From Tepidamorphaceae bacterium (GTDB lineage: Bacteria > Pseudomonadota > Alphaproteobacteria > Rhizobiales > JAKSCL01): DNA of 64,000 nt. Under the pieces are notes generated by a model. The model was not told the origin of the DNA, searched no databases, and worked only from the letters and a program-made list of their open reading frames with translations. Every line of letters begins with the position of its first letter. The stretch's first letter is position 1. Where the stretch lies: positions 62,001 to 126,000 of the forward strand of contig JANQPO010000020.1 in assembly GCA_028289445.1 (NCBI GenBank). The letters are read 5' to 3'. Shown here one piece after another: positions 45,356 through 54,681 of this stretch. Position numbers and translations under genes: made by a program.

Positions 45356-46642
45356 TTAGGTTCGCGACCCTTGGCTGTGCCGGATCAGTGGGATCATGGC
45401 GGCGCCGATCGCGGCTTCGGTCCGTGACGCCGGTTCCGGCATCTGGCCCAGATGGCGTGCGCGGATGCGGGTGAATACGGGGTTCTTCGCGCTGCCTCCG
45501 ACGGAGAGAATTCGCTCCGGGCGATTACCACCAAAGTCGCTGATGACCTGATAGCATCGTGCCTCGATCCGGGCGATTCCGTCGAAGATGCCATGCAGGA
45601 ACTCTGCATCGTCGGAAGGTCGCGGCGACAGGCGCGGCTTAAGCGTCGGATCGTTCGTCGGAAAGCGCTCGCCGGGTTCAACGAGCGGATAATAATCGAG
45701 CGGTGTATCGTGTTCCGAGTCTATTTTTTCGCTCAGCGCGGCAAGCTCTTCGTCGGAAAAGTAGTGGCGCAGCACCCGCCCACCGGTGTTGGAGGCGCCG
45801 CCGACCAGCCAGACATCGCCGACCCTGTGCGAATAAAGACCCATGTTCGGCACATCGATACGCTTCTCGCTCAGGAGCTTTATGGCGAGCGTCGATCCGA
45901 GAGAGGTCACGGCCACGCCATTCTCCAGTGGCGCGGCTGCCAGGAACGCGGCGATGCTGTCCGTCGTTCCCGCGTGAACCATTACGCTTCCAGGAAGCTT
46001 GAACCGCGTCGCGATCTCACCTGAGATTTCCCCCAAGCACGTTCCAATTGAATGCGCTTGCGGCAACAGCCGTTCGGGGAGCAGCGATCCGATCCAGTCC
46101 GGCCAATGCCCGGTGTCCGGCTCAACGCCCGTCTTCAAGGCGTTCATGACATCGGAGTTTCCACCGCGCCCGATGAGTTTTGCCGCGACGAAATCCGCCT
46201 GATGGAGGAGATGCGCGGCGCGGTGATCGGTGTCCTCTTCGACCAGCCGAAGCGCGCGCGCCAGCGCGGAACCCGAGCCCCGGGTCATGTGCGGGTCCGG
46301 CGCGTGGCGCGCGATGCGCGCCGCCTCGGCATCGAAGCCCTTGGAGTCATACATGAGCGCGCGCGTGACCGGATTCAGATCGGCATCGGTCAGAACCATC
46401 GTGCCGGAGGTTCCGTCGATCGCTATGCGGCCGATATCGTCGCGGCCATATCCGTCGCTTTCAAGTTTTTGAAGCTGTGCGTCGAGGCAGGTGCCGACAG
46501 CATCCCACCACAGGGTCGCATCGATCCTGCCATCGGACTGCTGAAGGTGGTCGGCGCGGGCGAAGGACACGACATCGCCGCTGTCGTCGACGGCGGCGGT
46601 GCGAACTCCGGAGGTTCCGATGTCGATGCCCAGAGACAACAT
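45356..46642 (-). CDS. FGGY-family carbohydrate kinase (third, short)
   Basis: 428 residues, shorter than the 490-510 of most FGGY kinases. It keeps the N-terminal ATPase motif LGIDIGTSGVRTAAVDDSG, FAIDGTSGT-like GTSGTMVLTD in the substrate site and the C-terminal LSVGGSAKNPVFTRIR nucleotide block. It is the last gene of the minus-strand arm of the second catabolic island, 4 bases after the class II aldolase. Together they suggest phosphorylation followed by aldol cleavage of a ketose phosphate. Substrate unknown. Confidence 0.82.
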   Translation of the reverse strand: MLSLGIDIGTSGVRTAAVDDSGDVVSFARADHLQQSDGRIDATLWWDAVGTCLDAQLQKLESDGYGRDDIGRIAIDGTSGTMVLTDADLNPVTRALMYDSKGFDAEAARIARHAPDPHMTRGSGSALARALRLVEEDTDHRAAHLLHQADFVAAKLIGRGGNSDVMNALKTGVEPDTGHWPDWIGSLLPERLLPQAHSIGTCLGEISGEIATRFKLPGSVMVHAGTTDSIAAFLAAAPLENGVAVTSLGSTLAIKLLSEKRIDVPNMGLYSHRVGDVWLVGGASNTGGRVLRHYFSDEELAALSEKIDSEHDTPLDYYPLVEPGERFPTNDPTLKPRLSPRPSDDAEFLHGIFDGIARIEARCYQVISDFGGNRPERILSVGGSAKNPVFTRIRARHLGQMPEPASRTEAAIGAAMIPLIRHSQGSRT

Positions 46643-46646
46643 GAAA

Positions 46647-47615
46647 CTAGGTTCGATCCGCCAGGGCCTGGCGGTATTTTTCGGCGTCCCAGTTCAACAA
46701 TTCCGCCTCGGCCTCGGGACCGATCGGAATGGGCTGCCACTCGGGCTTAATCCGTCGCATCACGTCCGACAGGCATTTGAGCATCGCGCGCTGCGCCGGC
46801 GTCGCATCGGTTCGGATTTGAATGCCCGTGCCCCGAACGAGATGGGCCGGCGAAACTTCAGCGCCGGCACTTTGTCTGATCCCCGGCCCCAGAAACACGA
46901 CATGATCCGGATAATAGGAGCCGCTCTCGATCAGGCCGCACACCCGATCGTCCCGCGCCATCCAGCCTTCCTCGACGGCCCACTCGCAGCCCTCCAGCGG
47001 CGGCTCATCGGGAGTTGAAACGTCGATGTCGGCAGCGCCAAGCGTCAGTCGCTCTTCGACTGAAAGCATGATCGCTTCCGTATCGGCGACCGTTTCTCCG
47101 CAACAGATCAGACCGTGGTTTTCGAGCAGGATGACACGCGTCCTGTCATCGATCCGCTCAAGGATCGCGCCGGTCAGCGGCACGCCTGGCTTTTCATAGG
47201 GAACGAACACAGGACTCATATCGGCGAGCTTGTCGGCCGCGCCTTTGCGCCCCTCGATAGACGTGACATGCACAATCGTCGCGACCGAATGGCTGTGGGC
47301 GACGACGGGCCAGTTCAACGCAGCATGGAAGGTTGTCTCAATCGATGGCCGCAGCGAGATAGCGGGGTCTATCACCGTGGCCTTGCACGTTCCGTCGCCG
47401 GCCCCATGAGCCTCGGCCCGCGCGGCGTTGAGGTCAACCGCGACGAAGATGTCGTCGGTCTGCGCATCCGCCAGTTCCATGCCCGATGCTTTGATCCACA
47501 TGACCGCATCGTCTTTGATCGAAGTGTTGCCGCCGGGTCCCTGGATCATCAGGGGATCCTTTCCGATCCGGGCGGAGAAGGCGCGAAAGTCGTTGGAAAG
47601 AAGGTCCGTCGTCAT
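46647..47615 (-). CDS. Class II aldolase/adducin family protein
   Basis: 322 residues with zinc-aldolase blocks: GPGGNTSIK near the N-terminus, HSHS (about 110) and ENHGLICCG. It resembles the aldolase half of the bifunctional rhamnulose-1-phosphate aldolase/alcohol dehydrogenase proteins, but the dehydrogenase half is absent. Likely role: retro-aldol cleavage of a ketose-1-phosphate made by the adjacent kinase. It lies 2 bases after the HAD gene and 4 bases before the kinase gene, in one operon. Confidence 0.82.
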   Translation of the reverse strand: MTTDLLSNDFRAFSARIGKDPLMIQGPGGNTSIKDDAVMWIKASGMELADAQTDDIFVAVDLNAARAEAHGAGDGTCKATVIDPAISLRPSIETTFHAALNWPVVAHSHSVATIVHVTSIEGRKGAADKLADMSPVFVPYEKPGVPLTGAILERIDDRTRVILLENHGLICCGETVADTEAIMLSVEERLTLGAADIDVSTPDEPPLEGCEWAVEEGWMARDDRVCGLIESGSYYPDHVVFLGPGIRQSAGAEVSPAHLVRGTGIQIRTDATPAQRAMLKCLSDVMRRIKPEWQPIPIGPEAEAELLNWDAEKYRQALADRT

Positions 47616-47617
47616 GC

Positions 47618-48463
47618 CTATTTCAGAAGCTCCAGGGTGTAGTCGGGCAACGGTGCATTCTCTGACCGGGCCAGCGCCGCGAGATTGCCGGAGATGTCGC
47701 CCGCAGCAAAGACAGCGCGATGCAAGCCGCCTCGGACAAATGCCGTCTTCCAGCCCGCGTTCGACGCACCGGCGATGTCGTGTTCGAGGCTGTCCCCGAC
47801 CATCAATATTCGGTCCGGGGCGAGGCTGAGCGCAATCTCGACGGCCTTGAAAACGGGAAGGTACGGTTTGCCATAGAACTGCACCGTGCCGCCTTTGGAC
47901 GCATAATCGTGCGCGAGCGCGCCGGGCGAGATGACCTGTGCGCCATCGGCGCGCGGCGAGGCGCGATCCGGGTTAGAGCACAGAACCGGGAGGTCACGAT
48001 CCAACGCCATCGAAAGCGCATGATCGAAAACGGCGGGGTCGGCGTCATCCGGCAGCCCCATGAGGAGAACCGCCTCGGCCTCCCCTACCCCGTCGAACAC
48101 GGTATCCAGGCCATCCGCCCAAACCTCGGCGTCGCCGGGTGCGCGGGTGATCGGATAAAGCGATGAGACCGTCAGGCGTTTCGACTTGATATCCCGCCAC
48201 AGCGCCTCGCCCGAGGTCATGACGCATTCGAATAGACTTGGATCGAACCCCATGTTCGCGATCCGCCGGGCGTTGGGCTCAGACCGCTTGCCCGAATTCG
48301 ACAAGACGGCCATGCGCTTACCGAGACCTTTAAGCGCGCGCAGCGCTTCGACAGCATACGGATAGGGCGTGCTGCCGTCATGCAAAACGCCCCATTGGTC
48401 GAAAACGAAGGCGTCAACATCGCTCGCGACGACAGCGAGCGTGTCGATGTCCTTAGGCGTCAT
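47618..48463 (-). CDS. HAD-superfamily subfamily IIA hydrolase (TIGR01459-like)
   Basis: 281 residues. The first HAD motif reads FDQWGVLHDG, the variant with Trp in place of the second Asp that marks this subgroup. Motif II is in AVLSNSGKRS and the C-terminal motif IV is MVGDSLEHDIAGA. Subfamily IIA enzymes include NagD- and phosphoglycolate-phosphatase-like proteins. In this operon it could remove phosphate from a pathway by-product. It overlaps the end of the upstream lactonase-like gene by 11 bases. Confidence 0.85.
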   Translation of the reverse strand: MTPKDIDTLAVVASDVDAFVFDQWGVLHDGSTPYPYAVEALRALKGLGKRMAVLSNSGKRSEPNARRIANMGFDPSLFECVMTSGEALWRDIKSKRLTVSSLYPITRAPGDAEVWADGLDTVFDGVGEAEAVLLMGLPDDADPAVFDHALSMALDRDLPVLCSNPDRASPRADGAQVISPGALAHDYASKGGTVQFYGKPYLPVFKAVEIALSLAPDRILMVGDSLEHDIAGASNAGWKTAFVRGGLHRAVFAAGDISGNLAALARSENAPLPDYTLELLK

Positions 48464-49382
48464 CGGGTTTTGGCGGCTCCAAGGATGCGAGATAGGCGTC
48501 GACGTCTTCTGCCTTCATCGCGGGTGCGGCCTTTTCGGCCGTGCCTGGCGGCATGTCGCCGAAATAGAACTGGAACCCTGGAATGAACTGGCGGCGCTTG
48601 CGCAGTTTCATGCCCTCATAGGGATAAACGTCGGAACGATCGTTAGCTTTGTCATGGCACGCCAGCACGTAGTCGGCCCGCTTGTCGATCTCTTCGACCG
48701 ACTTCCACCCTTCATAGGCGTTCACAAATCGTGCGGGCACCCAATAGCGCCACTTCTCGTCTGCGTTCGGTTCCAGATTGCGCTCGTTGAAGATGGCGTC
48801 GCCGCAGATCACGATGTCTCCCATCGACGTTGTCACGGTGACGGCCATGTGGCCGACCGAATGACCCGGCGTGTGGAACATGGTGATGCCTGGAAAGATC
48901 TCGCACTCATCCTCAACCGCCTCGAAGACACAGCCGGCATAGGCCGGTTCGATGCCCAGAATACCGCACTCATAGGTCCGGTAGTAGAGCGGTAGCGGGT
49001 TGTAGGCCATCTCGATCTCGGCCTTGGGCGCGATATATCGGGCGTTCGGAAATTCCTTCATGTTCTGCACATGATCCCAGTGCAGGTGGGTGAAAATGAT
49101 GGCGTCGATTTCAGCCGGATCGATGCCCATCTTTTGCTTCAGATGTTCATGGACCTGCAGGCAGCCGCGCTTCTGGCACTTATGATGGTACTTGGTCGCG
49201 CGCTCCTCGTCGCACAGGCCCGTATCGATGAGCAGCTTGTGTTCCCCGGTGTCGACATAGTGGCAGTAGACCGGCTGCCACATCTTCTTCCCGGCCGGCC
49301 CTTTCCAGAAAATATAGGTGCCGAGATCGCCTTCCAGCCAGCCCGTGTTGATCGGATAGATTTTCGTCTCGTTCACGCCCAT
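48453..49382 (-). CDS. Metallo-beta-lactamase fold hydrolase, N-acyl homoserine lactonase-like
   Basis: 309 residues from the ATG at 49382 (MGVNETKIYPI). The metal motif HLHWDH is at about 98-103, with the further His in TPGHSVGH and the Asp in CGDAIFNE, the ligand set of AttM/AiiA-type lactonases. In a sugar operon such an enzyme would more likely open a sugar or hydroxy-acid lactone than quench quorum signals; that is inference. It is the first gene after gntR on this strand, 89 bases away. Confidence 0.82.
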   Translation of the reverse strand: MGVNETKIYPINTGWLEGDLGTYIFWKGPAGKKMWQPVYCHYVDTGEHKLLIDTGLCDEERATKYHHKCQKRGCLQVHEHLKQKMGIDPAEIDAIIFTHLHWDHVQNMKEFPNARYIAPKAEIEMAYNPLPLYYRTYECGILGIEPAYAGCVFEAVEDECEIFPGITMFHTPGHSVGHMAVTVTTSMGDIVICGDAIFNERNLEPNADEKWRYWVPARFVNAYEGWKSVEEIDKRADYVLACHDKANDRSDVYPYEGMKLRKRRQFIPGFQFYFGDMPPGTAEKAAPAMKAEDVDAYLASLEPPKPDDA

Positions 49383-49471
49383 GTCGACCTCCAGCTGAAA
49401 CACCGCTCAATGGATACGACGACTTTTTAATGTATGCAAGATGGGAAATCGAGCGCTTGGCGGCGCTTCAA

Positions 49472-50137
49472 TCAGTTAGCCTCCAGGACCTGAAGGAAGC
49501 TGGTGGCCATATGTTTGCGCATTCCCGCCGCTGCGGTCTGCGAATCGGCCGAGAAAATGTTGTGCAGGAGTTCTTCGTGAGACTTCGCCGATTCGATGAG
49601 ATCCTCTTTGGTCTGTAGCTTCTTTGCACGAAAGGGTCCGGTCCGCCGCCGAAACTCCGAGGCGAGCTCCTGCATGTACTTGTTACCGGTCGCCTTGTAG
49701 ATGGCGGCATGCAGCTTTTCGTTGGCGCGCATATACTCGATCTTGTCGCCGGCTTGGGCCGCTTTCATGCATTCGCCCTGCGCCGCGACGATCTCGGAGC
49801 GGGCGAGAAATGTCAGCCTTTGAGCGGCCATTCCCGCGCACACGGATTCGATTTCATACATTACTTCAAAGATTTGCGAGAGTTCCTCGCGCGTATACTC
49901 GGTCACGCGAACGCCGCGTCCGCTGCTGTTCATCAGGATGCGCTGGGCAACCAATTGATGGAAGGCTTCGCGCACGGGGGTCCGCGACACGCCGAGCCGT
50001 TCAGCTACGCGAACTTCATCCAATCGCTCGCCGGGCTTCAAAACACCGGCGGCAATCTCATCCGTCAGCATACGGGTCACGCGGACTGCTGCCGACTCGC
50101 GTTGCGCTTCTCCGTTTTCGTTCCGGGCGCGCTTCAT
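49472..50137 (-). CDS. GntR-family regulator (FCD type)
   Basis: 221 residues from the ATG at 50137 (MKRARNENGEAQ). The winged helix is at about 18-82 (VRVTRMLTDEIAAGVLKPGERL, SRTPVREAFHQL), followed by an all-helical FCD ligand domain. The FCD metal-binding His residues are in the ANEKLHAAIY and SHEELLHNI regions. It diverges from the ABC operon at 50262, and the gap has palindromes suited to this family. It probably represses both arms and is released by a pathway acid or phosphate. Confidence 0.88.
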   Translation of the reverse strand: MKRARNENGEAQRESAAVRVTRMLTDEIAAGVLKPGERLDEVRVAERLGVSRTPVREAFHQLVAQRILMNSSGRGVRVTEYTREELSQIFEVMYEIESVCAGMAAQRLTFLARSEIVAAQGECMKAAQAGDKIEYMRANEKLHAAIYKATGNKYMQELASEFRRRTGPFRAKKLQTKEDLIESAKSHEELLHNIFSADSQTAAAGMRKHMATSFLQVLEAN

Positions 50138-50200
50138 TCCATCGTCCAGTGAGCTTGCTCGAAATGACTCCAAGTATACGAAAAATCGCCAAGACCGCAA

Positions 50201-50237
50201 ATTTGTATGTTTACAAATATTTTTGTATACATATGAT
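50201..50237 (+). promoter_or_regulatory. Promoter of the ABC operon with GntR-type palindromes
   Basis: A -35 box TTTACA (50210-50215), a 16-base spacer and a -10 box TATGAT (50232-50237). ATTTGTA-TGTT-TACAAAT (50201-50218) covers the -35, and TGTATACA (50224-50231) fills the end of the spacer. A further GTATAC core lies at 50174-50179 towards gntR. GntR/FadR-type proteins typically bind short palindromes with a GT-N2-3-AC core, and the placement would block RNA polymerase. Confidence 0.65.
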
Positions 50238-50261
50238 GGTAACAGGCCGAGGGAGGAGCTC

Positions 50262-51344
50262 ATGCCAGATATCCGGCTTGAGAGGCTTGTAAAACGCTAC
50301 GGCACCGTTGAAGTGCTGCATGGCATCGATTTGTCGATGGACGACAACGAGTTCACAGTGCTCGTCGGTCCGTCGGGATGCGGCAAGTCGACGACGCTTC
50401 GCATGCTTGCCGGATTGGAGAGTGTCTCCGACGGCGAAATCTATATTGGCGATCGTCCGGTCAGCCATCTCGACCCGAAGGACCGGGACTTGGCGATGGT
50501 CTTCCAGGACTATGCGCTTTACCCGCACATGAACGTCGCGCGGAATATCTCGTTCGCCTTGCGGCTGCAGAAAAGACCGCAGGCCGAGATCGACGCGAAG
50601 GTCAAGGAAGTCGCCGACATCGTCGGGCTGACGCAATTCCTGCATCGCAAGCCCGGAGAGCTGTCGGGCGGGCAGCGCCAAAGGGTGGCGATGGCGCGGG
50701 CGCTTGCCAAGGACAGTAGCATCTTTCTCTTCGACGAACCGTTGTCAAACCTGGACGCCAAGCTGCGCGGCCAGATGAGGGCCGAACTCGCGATCATGCG
50801 TCAGCGGGTTCAAAAAAACATGGTCTACGTGACCCATGACCAGATCGAGGCGATGACGCTGGCCGACCGCATCGTCGTCATGCATGGCGGTCATATTCAG
50901 CAACAAGGCACGCCCGAAGAGTTGTTCAAGCGACCGGCAAACAAGTTCGTTGCCGGGTTTTTGGGTAGCCCACCTATGAACTTTCTCGACGTGACGCTGG
51001 TGGAGGAAAGCGGTGCGCTCTTCGCGAGCGGCGACGGTATCCGTATCGCCGTTCCAGCCGAACTCGGCGCGCGCGTCGAAAAAGAGCGTGAGGTGACCCT
51101 CGGCATCCGGCCGTCGGATCTGGAATACGCCGCCGATGCCCCGGACGCCCAATCGCTCGATCTCAACGTCGCGGTGTCGGAATATGTCGGCGCACAATCG
51201 GTTCTGATCTGTGAGTGCGGTGGCGCGTCCGTGACCGTCGAGGTCAAGTCGGAGACGCCGATCGCGCTTGGGGAAACGCTGCGGTTCGCGGCGCGTCCGG
51301 AAGGCATTCATCTCTTCGACCGGACGACTGAGGCAGCGCTCTAG
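50262..51344 (+). CDS. ABC transporter ATPase (UgpC/MalK type)
   Basis: 360 residues from the ATG at 50262, which has GGAGG upstream. Walker A GPSGCGKST, Q-loop VFQDYALYPHMNV, signature LSGGQRQRVA, Walker B FLFDEPLSNLD and switch VTHD are intact. The C-terminal MOI/TOBE domain (about 240-360) contains TLGIRPSDLE. It powers the importer made by the next three genes; the ATPase-first gene order differs from the first island. Confidence 0.93.
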   Translation: MPDIRLERLVKRYGTVEVLHGIDLSMDDNEFTVLVGPSGCGKSTTLRMLAGLESVSDGEIYIGDRPVSHLDPKDRDLAMVFQDYALYPHMNVARNISFALRLQKRPQAEIDAKVKEVADIVGLTQFLHRKPGELSGGQRQRVAMARALAKDSSIFLFDEPLSNLDAKLRGQMRAELAIMRQRVQKNMVYVTHDQIEAMTLADRIVVMHGGHIQQQGTPEELFKRPANKFVAGFLGSPPMNFLDVTLVEESGALFASGDGIRIAVPAELGARVEKEREVTLGIRPSDLEYAADAPDAQSLDLNVAVSEYVGAQSVLICECGGASVTVEVKSETPIALGETLRFAARPEGIHLFDRTTEAAL

Positions 51345-51382
51345 GGAGCGCCAAGAGACCAAAACTGGAACTGGAGGAGCAC

Positions 51383-52714
51383 ATGCTCAAGAGACTGACG
51401 AAGACGGCCGTGGCAGGCGCAGCGATGCTGTCCCTGTCGGCAATGGCGGCCTTGGCCAATCCTTACGAGGAGTACGCAGGAACGACGCTGATCGTGAACT
51501 TCCCAGCGCACCCGCACTACAACGCCGTGGTCAAGGTGCTGCCCGAGTTCACCAAGGAAACCGGCATTGAGGTCGAAGTGGACATGCTCCCCTACCTCAA
51601 AATGCGCGAGCGCCAGACGCTTGAACTGACGCAGGAAGAAGGCGCCTATGACCTGATCGCCTATGTCGTGTTCTCAAAGGCCGATTATGTCTTTGCCGAT
51701 CAGTTGGAGAACCTTGCTCGGTTCTTCATGAACCCGAAATTGGCCGATCCGACCTATGACGCCGCGGATCTGATCGACGGTTACGTTCAGAACATCGGCG
51801 TGGCCGGCGGCTTCAAAGGCTATCTGCCGGGTCCGACCGGATCGCTCTTCGGTCTGCCGCAGGGCTCTGAGACTTCGGTCCTGATCTATCGGAAAGACAT
51901 CTTTGAGAAGCACGGGCTCAAAGTCCCGGAGACCTATGACGAGCTTCTCGATGTCACCTGTAAAATTCCCGAGCTTGAGCCGGGAATGGGCGGCATGGCG
52001 TCGCGCGCTGCCTCCGGCCACCAGGCGAGTCACGCCTTTCTGCTGCACCTCGCACCGCTAGGCGGACGAGTATTCGACGACGTCTGGAATCCGATCATCA
52101 ACAATGAAGCCGGCGTGGCGGCAGCCAATGCGCTGAAGACCATTGTCGATTGCGGCCCAGAGGGGTCGAGCGCCTTTGGTCCGGCTGAAGCGGCCAACGC
52201 ATTCTCGACGGGACAGGCGGCCATGTTCCTGGACTCCATCGCCTTCGCGCCGGGTTTTGAGGATCCGCAGAAGAGCCAGGTGGCCGGTAACGTCGGTTAC
52301 GCGCTGCATCCAGAGGGCGTGCGCCGCGGTAGCCAGACCGGCGGCTTCGGCATTGCGATCCCTAAGAATGCGGTGAACAAGGAAGCCGCGTTCCTACTGG
52401 CGCAATGGCTGACATCTAAGCATGGCGACAAGCTCGTTGCGATGGCCGGCGGCAACCCCTCGCGGTTCTCGACCTATGCGGACCCCGAGGTGCAGGCGAA
52501 GTTCCCGTTCGCCAAAGCCTTCGGCGAGGCCTTGAAGCACGCCGATCCCGACTGGCGGCCGATCATCCCGGCTTGGGGTAAGATCAACGCCGATATCGGA
52601 ACCACGATGTCAAAGGTCCTCACTGAAGACCTGGATCCGCAGGAAGCGCTTGACGGCGTGGCCGAGCGCGCTCGCGCGATCATGGACGAAGAAGGCTACT
52701 ACATCTGGCAGTAG
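51383..52714 (+). CDS. ABC sugar-binding protein (extracellular family 1)
   Basis: 443 residues with a Sec signal peptide (MLKRLTKTAVAGAAMLSLSAMAALA) cut near ALA-N. The mature start NPYEEYAGTTLIVNFPAHPHYN, FTKETGIEVEVDML and the C-terminal EDLDPQEALDGVAERA block are typical of solute-binding proteins of the UgpB/MalE class. Ligand unknown. Two hairpins follow the stop before the permease genes, as is usual for an abundant receptor. Confidence 0.9.
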   Translation: MLKRLTKTAVAGAAMLSLSAMAALANPYEEYAGTTLIVNFPAHPHYNAVVKVLPEFTKETGIEVEVDMLPYLKMRERQTLELTQEEGAYDLIAYVVFSKADYVFADQLENLARFFMNPKLADPTYDAADLIDGYVQNIGVAGGFKGYLPGPTGSLFGLPQGSETSVLIYRKDIFEKHGLKVPETYDELLDVTCKIPELEPGMGGMASRAASGHQASHAFLLHLAPLGGRVFDDVWNPIINNEAGVAAANALKTIVDCGPEGSSAFGPAEAANAFSTGQAAMFLDSIAFAPGFEDPQKSQVAGNVGYALHPEGVRRGSQTGGFGIAIPKNAVNKEAAFLLAQWLTSKHGDKLVAMAGGNPSRFSTYADPEVQAKFPFAKAFGEALKHADPDWRPIIPAWGKINADIGTTMSKVLTEDLDPQEALDGVAERARAIMDEEGYYIWQ

Positions 52715-52724
52715 CGCCGATCCA

Positions 52725-52786
52725 GCGGTTTCCCCGAACTCCCCGGGGGAACCGCACCTTAGCTGGGCGGTCGCGGTGCCGCCCAG
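52725..52786 (+). terminator. Two tandem hairpins after the binding-protein gene
   Basis: GCGGTTTCCCC (52725-52735) pairs with GGGGAACCGC (52746-52755) with one bulge, and CTGGGCGG (52763-52770) pairs exactly with CCGCCCAG (52779-52786). There is no long U-run. They probably protect the upstream mRNA or attenuate transcription into the permease genes. Confidence 0.6.
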
Positions 52787-52824
52787 CGATCGCCGTCTCG
52801 AACAGTCGATAGGAACCAACGTTC

Positions 52825-53736
52825 GTGAACAGACATCATCTCAACAGGATGACGCCCTATCTTTTCATGGGGCCTGCCACGATCATCATGGCCATCGCGC
52901 TGTTCTATCCCCTACTCTACATGGTGTATGGCAGTTTCCGGGCCTGGGACCCGAGCCAGGCGATCTCGGAGACCGAGTTCGTCGGGCTTGCAAACTACAC
53001 GAAACTTCTCGGAGACGCGGCTTTTTGGGAGAGCGTCTCGGTTACGCTGACGTTCGCCTTCGCGGTGGTTTCTTTCGAAATGCTGATCGGCGTCGGCCTG
53101 GCATTGATCCTGGATCGTAATATCCGCGGCATGTCGGTTTTGCGGACGCTTTTCATTCTGCCGATGATGATCGCGCCGGTGGTCGTCGGGCTGATGTGGC
53201 GTTTCATGTACCACCCGACGGACGGCACGTTTAACAGGTGGTTTGAAGCCATCGGTCTGCCACGCGTCGATTGGCTTGGCGACCATGCGCTTCTCTCGGT
53301 GATCATCGCCGACATCTGGCAGTGGTCGCCTTTCATCTTCATTTTGTCGCTGGCAGCACTCCAATCGTTGCCGAGATCGGCGCTGGAAGCAGCACGGATC
53401 GATGGGGCGACGGGCTGGCAGCAGATCATACACATCAAGCTGCCGCTCATGATGCCGGTGCTGATCGTGACCATGCTTCTACGTCTGATCGATGCCTTCA
53501 AGGTGCTCGAAGTCATCCTGGTGATGACGGAAGGCGGGCCTGGACTGTCCACCGAAATCCTGGCGCTCAGGATCGCGCGAACCGCGCAGGAGTTCCGCGA
53601 GTTGGGCGAGGCCGCGGCGATGTCGAACTATCTGCTGCTGCTCCTGCTGATGCTGACGCTTGGCATGTTCGCCTTCACCCGCTGGCAGGAAGCGCGCGCG
53701 CGCCGTCTCACAATCAGAGTCGAGGAAGAGGGCTAA
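52825..53736 (+). CDS. ABC sugar permease (UgpA/MalF type)
   Basis: 303 residues from a GTG start, six hydrophobic segments, and the EAA loop LEAARIDGATGWQQIIHIKLPLM. It pairs with the following permease. The C-terminus is basic (RWQEARARRLTIRVEEEG). It begins 110 bases after the receptor gene and is followed after 3 bases by the next gene, the first of a run of very tightly packed genes. Confidence 0.92.
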   Translation: MNRHHLNRMTPYLFMGPATIIMAIALFYPLLYMVYGSFRAWDPSQAISETEFVGLANYTKLLGDAAFWESVSVTLTFAFAVVSFEMLIGVGLALILDRNIRGMSVLRTLFILPMMIAPVVVGLMWRFMYHPTDGTFNRWFEAIGLPRVDWLGDHALLSVIIADIWQWSPFIFILSLAALQSLPRSALEAARIDGATGWQQIIHIKLPLMMPVLIVTMLLRLIDAFKVLEVILVMTEGGPGLSTEILALRIARTAQEFRELGEAAAMSNYLLLLLLMLTLGMFAFTRWQEARARRLTIRVEEEG

Positions 53737-53739
53737 GCC

Positions 53740-54678
53740 GTGGCCGATACGACTTACGAAAAGCAGAACCCGGCTTTCTATGCCTTGATCGCGGCGCTGA
53801 TCTTCATGTCGGTCGGTCCGGTCGTCCTGATGTTCTCGAATTCCTTCAAACTCGACATCGACATCATATCGGGCGCCGGCGGTTTGTTGTTCTTGCCGAC
53901 GATCCAGAACTATGAGACCGCGCTTTGCGACATTCTTTGGTACGAGCCCGAACACCTTGAATTCTGCGCGATCCGTTTCGGCGGCGCGTTCATCAACTCA
54001 ATCATCATCGCGCTGATTTCGACGTTTCTGACGTTGGTCATCGGCTGCATGGCCGCCTATGCGTTGGTCCGCTTCAAGTTCATGGGCCGGGATACCGTTT
54101 CGTTCTCGACCCTTGCCGTGCGCATGGTTCCGCCGGCGGTGCTCCTGGTGCCGGTGTTCGGCTTGTGGAACAACGCTTTTTGCTTGGATCGCAGTTCGAT
54201 GCTCGGCGAATTGATCCGCGATACGTTCGGCGGACGCGGCGATGTGTGTTTGGCCGGGACCCACTCAGGCATCATCCTGATCTACGTTGCGATGAATCTC
54301 CCATTCGTGATCTGGATCTTGCAGAGCTTTATCGTGCAGGTGCCGCAATCGTTGGAGGAAGCGGCACGCGTGGACGGCGCGGGACCGTTTCAGGTCTTCT
54401 TCATGGTGGTATTGCCGTTGATCAAGCCGGGCCTGGCGGCGGCCGCAATCTTCACTTTCCGTATTGCCTGGAATGAGTATCTTTTGGCATCCGCGCTGGC
54501 CGATCGGGATACGATGACCGTTCCGATCCTGATCGTGAACAACACCAGTGAAGTCAGTATCGAATGGGGAGTGATCATGGCGACGGGCATGCTTTTGGCG
54601 ATACCGCCGATCATCTTCACGCTCTTCGCGTCGCGCCAGATCATCACCGGCATGACCGCAGGTGCCGTTAAAGGCTAA
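53740..54678 (+). CDS. ABC sugar permease (UgpE/MalG type)
   Basis: 312 residues from a GTG start, with the EAA loop LEEAARVDGAGPFQVFFMVVLPL and C-terminal RQIITGMTAGAVKG. Unusually, two insertions rich in Cys, Glu and Asp lie in periplasmic loops (about 67-85, CDILWYEPEHLEFCAIRF, and about 148-175, containing CLDRSS and GDVCLAG). The cysteines could form disulfides. The 3-base gaps on both sides indicate one transcript with the transporter and enzymes. Confidence 0.9.
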   Translation: MADTTYEKQNPAFYALIAALIFMSVGPVVLMFSNSFKLDIDIISGAGGLLFLPTIQNYETALCDILWYEPEHLEFCAIRFGGAFINSIIIALISTFLTLVIGCMAAYALVRFKFMGRDTVSFSTLAVRMVPPAVLLVPVFGLWNNAFCLDRSSMLGELIRDTFGGRGDVCLAGTHSGIILIYVAMNLPFVIWILQSFIVQVPQSLEEAARVDGAGPFQVFFMVVLPLIKPGLAAAAIFTFRIAWNEYLLASALADRDTMTVPILIVNNTSEVSIEWGVIMATGMLLAIPPIIFTLFASRQIITGMTAGAVKG

Positions 54679-54681
54679 ACA

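Noticed and set aside
48453-49382. Quorum-quenching role of the lactonase-like protein
   Set aside because: The HxHxDH motif alone does not distinguish AHL lactonases from sugar-lactone or butyrolactone hydrolases, and the gene is inside a sugar catabolic operon.
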